DNA from: Panax quinquefolius
Lineage: Eukaryota > Streptophyta > Magnoliopsida > Apiales > Araliaceae
Assembly (NCBI GenBank): GCA_020205615.1
Contig: CM035156.1
Location: 14,018,123 to 14,082,122 of the forward strand
Reading direction: 5' to 3'
Length of the DNA: 64,000 nucleotides
In this document: positions 58,558-64,000 of the stretch, piece by piece
Layout: every line of letters begins with the position of its first letter
Numbering within the stretch: position 1 is the first letter of the stretch
Notes under the pieces: model-generated
What the model was told of the DNA's origin: nothing
What the model saw: only the letters and a program-made list of their open reading frames with translations
Database searches by the model: none
Position numbers and translations under genes: made by a program

Positions 58558-60238
58558 TTTAATATTGCATATTTTTAGTATTAAATGTCTGCTACCTAAT
58601 TCTTCTTTCTAATTGTTTGTTTTAATATAGTCGAGTCAACCATGCGTGAAACCTACTCATCATACTAGTAGATATTTATCACGAAAAATTTTAGGTGATA
58701 TACGTATTATATAATACTTTTTTTAATATTTTACACATTTTTTTCAATTGAAGGAGGAACGCTAGACTATATATATATATTTAATAAAAGGAAGAAGAGG
58801 TCAACTCTTTTCTTCTTTTTTTTTATTATATCGAAATAATTAAAATAAGGAAAATTCTATTTCGTTAAAATGAATAAAAAAAAGCTCATTGGTGTGCAGG
58901 GGAATACCATATAATACTAGAAAATGGTGAATAAGGAAAAGACATAGAATATATATATTCGTGCCAAATAGAATTGGATTTTCAAAGAAGGAAAAATTTG
59001 TTAATTCAAAACGAATAAAAAATATTTTGCAGGGAAATACTTAGTTAAAAATGGTGAATAAGAGTATAAAAGGGCAAATAGAATTGGTGCAAAGTTAATT
59101 CAAAACGTTTTTGACTCTTAGTAAAACAATAAAGTTGTTTTGTTTTCTTTGAATTTTCTCCCAAACTCGTTAAAATTACATTTGCATCCTTTAAATTATA
59201 TTATTAAAAATGGAGTGGGTCATTAAATTATACTACTTTATCTATATTTATATTTATATTTATATTTATAATGGAGTACAAGTTTTTATTTTTAATATCA
59301 TTACCAAAGTAACATAATGTGATTCGATGGTCATCGTCAACCCACCGTTTCCGTTTAATTAATTGTCTATAAAAATATTATTATTATTATTATTATTTTA
59401 AATTGAACAAATTTTCAACAAAAATTACTACTACAAGACTGACGACATCGTAATGTATATTGGAGAATTAAGTATCAGATTCATTCACCCATTACCCACT
59501 AAACCATTTTTTTGTGATAGTTTTGATCTATTAGTATTATATTATTCCATATTAAAACAGAATTTAATTTGCCACAACCTTGTAATGTGGTTAATCATAA
59601 TTCCTATGACCACTGAAATTACCTACAGATTCTCCATAAATAGGAAAACCTAACCTTGTATTTGACCCTAGTCCGGTCATCAAATCTTAATTCAAAATTA
59701 TGATTATTCAATTTTTAATAGTATAAATTTTCTTAATTTACACCGACCGCATGCGAGAACATTACATTAATACTCCATATCCAATAGTCTCTTCAACTAT
59801 TTTGAGATACTCAAATAGATGAGATATATCAAAAAAATCATCTTCAACAAACATTATTCTCACCCTTCAAATTTGCAACCTCCTTCCCACTTTTCAAATC
59901 TACAATTATAGGCTAAAAATATTTATTACGCTTGATGGATTTGATGTATAACTCATTAAATTGAAGAGACTGATGAAACACAAAATATAAAAGTAGCAAA
60001 TAATACTCTTCAAATTGTCACTTAGATCAACAAACATCAATTTGAAGAGTTTTTTTTATTACTTTCTCCTGGAGATGCTCTTACTTATTCAATATTAATT
60101 AAAACTTTCATATACTCAATCATTACAATTCGCGTACGTTGACTAGGAGAAAATTGCATTAAGCATAAATCTCGCACACAACAGAAAGATGAATCACAAT
60201 CACACTCGTAGAAAAATGGAAATCAGTGACTGAATCCA

Positions 60239-60259
60239 TTACGTACGTACGTACGTACC
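60239..60259. repeat. (ACGT)n microsatellite
   Basis: About five ACGT units. ACGT is also the core of G-box/ABRE motifs, but the run is far (about 1.1 kb) from the next start and is more likely a simple repeat. Confidence 0.85.
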
Positions 60260-61294
60260 AAAATGAGATGGAAAACATTAAACCAAAACCAGCTGAATCT
60301 ATTTATTCAAGGGATAAATAAGGTTTTGGTTACGTATTAGACGCGGTTTTCTGCTTACCGCTACATCAAACAATCTACTTAGTTTAAATATTAGTATTAT
60401 ATAAATTTAAGCATGGGATAGTTAAGCACAATGGTTTTTTGGAATATAAGCTTTTAATTTGAAGAGGTTTAGAGTTCGACTTGTGAAAGTAACATTTTCT
60501 TTAAGAATAACGATAGCGTCACGTCAAAAAAAAATGGAGATTCCGTCCGCTTTTTGGACGGAAAATCGAACGAATGTGAATTTTAAGTAAGTTTTTGTAA
60601 GTTTTGAAAGACAGTTTATTCGATTAGAACAAAAAAGTTTGAATCACAACGAAAACCTACACCAAAGACAAATGTGACCAAAACCTTATTTATCCCATTT
60701 ATTCAAACACCAATCTGGTAATGCACGTATTATACAGTTGCGCTATATGGACGGATTTTTTGTGTTATGGCAACGGTCACCCGTCGTCGTAGCCCAGATT
60801 AGCTATGGCGGCGGATGAAACCATGAAACTGTCGTTATAACCCAAAAATCATTGTAATAAATTTCACCACATCTTATACAATTACAGATATATATTTTTT
60901 CCATATATATACAGTTATGTAAAGCATGCAGCAGGTAGAAGGTAGTCAACTTGGGCGGCTTTCTTGGTTTCCCTCTTCATGGCTAACTCAGCTTCTTATT
61001 TACTTCCAAAATTTTGTAACTCTCTTCCTCTTCATTTCCACCAAAAAGACAGAGAATGACAAAACAAAACACCACCCAAGTCATCAACAGTGATTAAACA
61101 ATTAACCCCATTAATTAAATTTAACTAAACAACTCCGTATTATAATTTGACAGACAGACATAAAACTGTAATCAATCATTTAAAAATCCAATGGCGTACG
61201 TGCATTTGTTCCATGTTTGGTTTGGTCCATCTGCAGGCGCTCTAAAATTCAACCCCATTCTTTTTCCATTCAAAACCCATGTGGCATTTACATG

Positions 61295-61316
61295 TATATA
61301 TATATATATATATATA
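61295..61316. repeat. (AT)11 tract upstream of the LRR kinase gene
   Basis: TATATATATA run followed by AAAGC, 58 bp before the uORF. It may serve as or contain the TATA region. Confidence 0.7.
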
Positions 61317-61373
61317 AAGCATCTCTCTGTTCACAATTTTTTATTTCTTGATTCATTTCAACCATGAAATTAC

Positions 61374-61412
61374 AAAAAGTTCATCAAATCAATCTGAATT
61401 AGTGGAGAAGGA
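61374..61412 (+). promoter_or_regulatory. Upstream ORF of 12 codons before the LRR kinase start
   Basis: ATG in the context ACCATGA opens the peptide MKLQKVHQINLN and ends at TAG, 28 bases before the main ATG at 61,441 and in a different frame. If it lies on the mRNA it could lower initiation at the main start. The transcription start is unknown, so presence on the transcript is inferred. Confidence 0.55.
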
Positions 61413-61440
61413 AGAACAACTACATTTTGTTACACTGATC

Positions 61441-64000
61441 ATGTCAGAAGACAGAAGAATTATTCAACTACATATCCCTCTTTTACTTATTCTCTTCATC
61501 TTACTTGCAGGTACTACTCAATTCCTTATGCTCTGATTCTTTCTGGCTTATATATAACCAAATCAAAATAACTTTCCCAAAGAATTTTGAAGGAAAGTCT
61601 ATTCATATGTCAATTCTGTATTGTTTGCTTAATTTCCATACAAGGATTAATTAGTACTTTAAAAAAAATTCTTGCTCAAGTTCATGTTTGATATATATGA
61701 AGGATCCTCAAATTTTAGATGCTTTAATCTACTTCATGCATGATTTTGAAGATTTTGCATGGCACAAATTTTGATGGGCTGATTATGGAGTAGTTTTTTT
61801 ATTTATAAATTTTCGAGTTTTTCGAGGATTATTCATATGATTGTCCTAAAGTACAGAGTTGACTAATAAATAAAATTTATCGGGGTTGCAGTTATTAATG
61901 TTGTTGTTGGGAATTACAGGTAAATATGTTGTCGGAGATTCTCTAGACACTGATAAACAAGTTCTGCTCAATCTGAAATCATTCCTTGAACAACAAAATC
62001 AAGTAAATCGAGGAAAATACACCCAATGGAATACACTGGATTTGTCACCCTGCACCTGGCACGGAATCTCCTGCAACGCCAGTCGAGTCACCGGAATCAA
62101 CCTATCCACCAACTACATAGCCGGAGACGTATTCGGAAACTTCTCCGCCTTGACGGAGCTCACTTCCCTTGACCTGTCGGGAAATTCGATTGAGGGCCCG
62201 GTTCCGGGCGACTTAGGCCTGTGCCAGAACCTAAAGTTTTTGAACCTTTCGCACAATATTATTGGCGGAGACCTCAACCTTAGTGGACTCAACAGCCTGG
62301 AAATTCTTGACCTTTCTGTCAATAGAATTCAAGGTGATATTGGGTTAATTATCCCAAGAATGTGCAACAGCTTGGTGGTTGCGAATATTTCATCAAATAA
62401 TCTCACTGGTGAAATTGGAAATTCCTTTGATGGGTGCTTGAATTTGGAGTATGTTGATTTTAGCTCAAACTATTTAAGTGGGGATTTTCATTTTCCATTT
62501 GAAAGGCTGAAGGAGTTTGAGGTATCCGAAAACAAATTTAGTGGCAAAATCCCATCATGGGTTTTCTCGGAAAATTGTAGCTTGGAAGCTCTGGACTTGT
62601 CAGAGAATTCTTTCACCGGAGAATTTCCGATGGAGATTTCCCATTGTAAGAATTTGGTGGTATTGAACTTGTGGGGAAACAACTTCACGGGGAAAATCCC
62701 ACCGGAGATTGGAGCGCTCTTGAATCTTCAGGCACTTTTTCTGGGTAATAACAGTTTTTACAGGGAAATTCCGGAGTCTTTTATTGATTTGAAGAACTTG
62801 GTGTTTTTGGATCTGAGCAGGAACAAGTTTGGGGATGATATACAAGAGATTTTTGGGCGAATTACACAAGTGAAATTTCTTCTTTTGCATGGGAATTCGT
62901 ATACCGGTGGGATATATACTTCTGGAATTCTGAAACTACCAAACATTACTCGCTTAGACTTGAGTTATAATAATTTCTCCGGTCAATTACCTGCTGAGTT
63001 TTCACAGATGCTAAGCTTGAAGTACTTGTTTGTTTCCACGAATCAGTTCACCGGAAATATTCCACTTGAATATGGAAATTTTCCGCAACTCCAAGCCCTT
63101 GATCTCTCCTACAATAGGCTAAATGGGTCAATTCCATCAAGTTTAGGAAACTTAAATTCCCTTTTGTGGTTGATGCTTGCCAACAATGACTTAACGGGTG
63201 AAATTCCACCCGACTTGGGGAATTGTAGTAGCTTGTTGTGGCTGAATATTGCCAACAATCAAATTTCTGGGAAAATACCAGCTGAATTGACAAATATAGG
63301 CAGGAACGCAACGCCAACATTTCTGGAGAATCGTGCAAATGATCGAATCACTGCTGGTTCGGGGGAGTGTTCAGCTATGAAAAGGTGGATACCTGCAAAT
63401 TACCCTCCATTTAGTTTTGTGTATACACTCCTTACAATGAAGAAGTGTAGAAACCTATGGGACAGGTTGCTTAACGGGTATGGCCTATTTCCAGTTTGTG
63501 CCCCAGGTACAAATTTTCGAACATTTCAGATATCTGGTTATATTCAGCTTAGTGACAATCGATTATCCGGTGAGCTCCCTCATGAAATTGGGAAGATGCA
63601 GAACTTTAGTATGCTGCATTTGGGTGTTAATGAATTCAGTGGTACATTCCCTGCTGAGATTAAACAGATGCCACTAGTAGTCCTCAACATTTCGCTGAAC
63701 AACTTTTCTGGGGAAATTCCAACGGAATTGGGGAGTCTCAATTGCTTACAAAACCTTGATTTGTCATATAACAATTTCTCTGGAGAATTCCCTATTAGCT
63801 TGAATAAATTGAATGACCTTAGCAAGTTCAATATCTCCTACAATCAGTATATTTCTGGTGCGATACCGGAAACTGGGCAATTGGCAACATTTGAGAAATG
63901 GTCATTTCTTGGTGACCCCTTGTTACGTCTTCCACCTTTTATAAAAAACACTACGATTAATCCTCCGAGTACCAATGAAAATCCAAGAAAGACTATGAAA
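61441..64000 (+). CDS. NILR1: LRR receptor-like Ser/Thr kinase of the NILR1 (At1g74360) type, 5' part only
   Basis: Exon 1 is 61441-61510 and exon 2 runs from 61920 past the window end, with a 409-bp GT-AG intron in phase 1. About 717 aa are visible. A signal peptide (RRIIQLHIPLLLILFILLAG) is followed by the LRR N-cap (DKQVLLNLKSFLEQQ; Cys pair in SPCTWHGISC). Then come roughly twenty plant-type LRRs (for example LTSLDLSGNSIEGPVPGDL). An island-like interruption is at about 63,300-63,530 (ANYPPFSFVYTLLTMKKC). The terminal repeats and FNISYNQYISGAIPETGQLA follow. The segment FEKWSFLGDPLLRLPPF is characteristic of this subfamily. Arabidopsis NILR1 is a plasma membrane receptor in nematode-triggered immunity. 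Orthology is inferred from the ectodomain only. No break is seen. The transmembrane and kinase regions lie beyond the window. Confidence 0.9.

Larger units (their letters stand above)
55799..61373. other. Long AT-rich intergenic region between WEB and LRR-kinase genes
   Basis: About 5.6 kb without a recognised gene. Short open frames (for example 55,766-56,014 and 59,453-59,653) show no protein family. It holds several simple repeats and one MITE-like segment. An imperfect duplication of about 130 bp lies at 58,900-59,090, where AATGGTGAATAAG and CAAATAGAATTGG each occur twice. The last few hundred bases are the promoter and leader of the LRR kinase gene. Confidence 0.6.

Noticed and set aside
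60239..60259. ACGT run as an ABRE/G-box cluster
   Set aside because: It is a perfect simple repeat more than 1 kb from the start codon, without the flanking bases of a G-box.
62113..63831. Minus-strand frames opposite the LRR region
   Set aside because: They are produced by the repetitive LRR codons of the plus-strand gene.

Overview
The window reads as nuclear DNA of a flowering plant, probably a eudicot. It has intron-containing genes with plant-specific architectures, plant Ty3/gypsy retrotransposons, a plant L1-type LINE and very AT-rich intergenic DNA. The species cannot be fixed from the sequence. No tRNA, rRNA, CRISPR array, organelle insert or prokaryotic gene organisation was seen.

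Left part, about 1-38,100: repeats with no host gene recognised. A 5'-truncated LINE (1-2,065, minus) is followed by two full-length copies of one Ty3/gypsy Tat-lineage family in the same orientation: element A (2,958-26,178, TSD CATCC on both sides) and element B (26,931-38,090, TSD CTATA/CTATC). Element A was split by a Tekay-like chromovirus (element N, 6,240-18,562, minus, TSD CCTTG). Element N carries an inverted solo LTR of a related subfamily (element S, about 14,024-16,405) inside its right LTR. The nesting is therefore three deep. A and B have the order LTR, gag with an Arg/Ser-rich N-terminal part, protease, RT, two RNase H domains, integrase, a roughly 127-bp tandem array, an antisense spliced gene, LTR. 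All retroelement frames carry stops or frameshifts.

Right part, about 38,100-64,000: host genes. (1) A minus-strand CDK-like protein kinase with an N-terminal myristoylation-type MGC start: eight coding exons, about 689 aa, with a non-autonomous hAT element in one intron and an 80-bp foldback in another. (2) Minus-strand eIF5A: five exons, 159 aa, with the hypusination motif intact. (3) A plus-strand WEB-family coiled-coil protein: two exons, 576 aa, with a candidate solo LTR just downstream. (4) The 5' part of a plus-strand LRR receptor kinase of the NILR1 (At1g74360) type, cut by the window end before its transmembrane and kinase regions and preceded by a 12-codon uORF. These genes are unrelated housekeeping and signalling genes that happen to be neighbours.

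The most interesting structure is the antisense gene in the Tat elements. Both copies keep two short GT-AG introns at matching positions, so the element appears to carry a spliced gene opposite to gag-pol.
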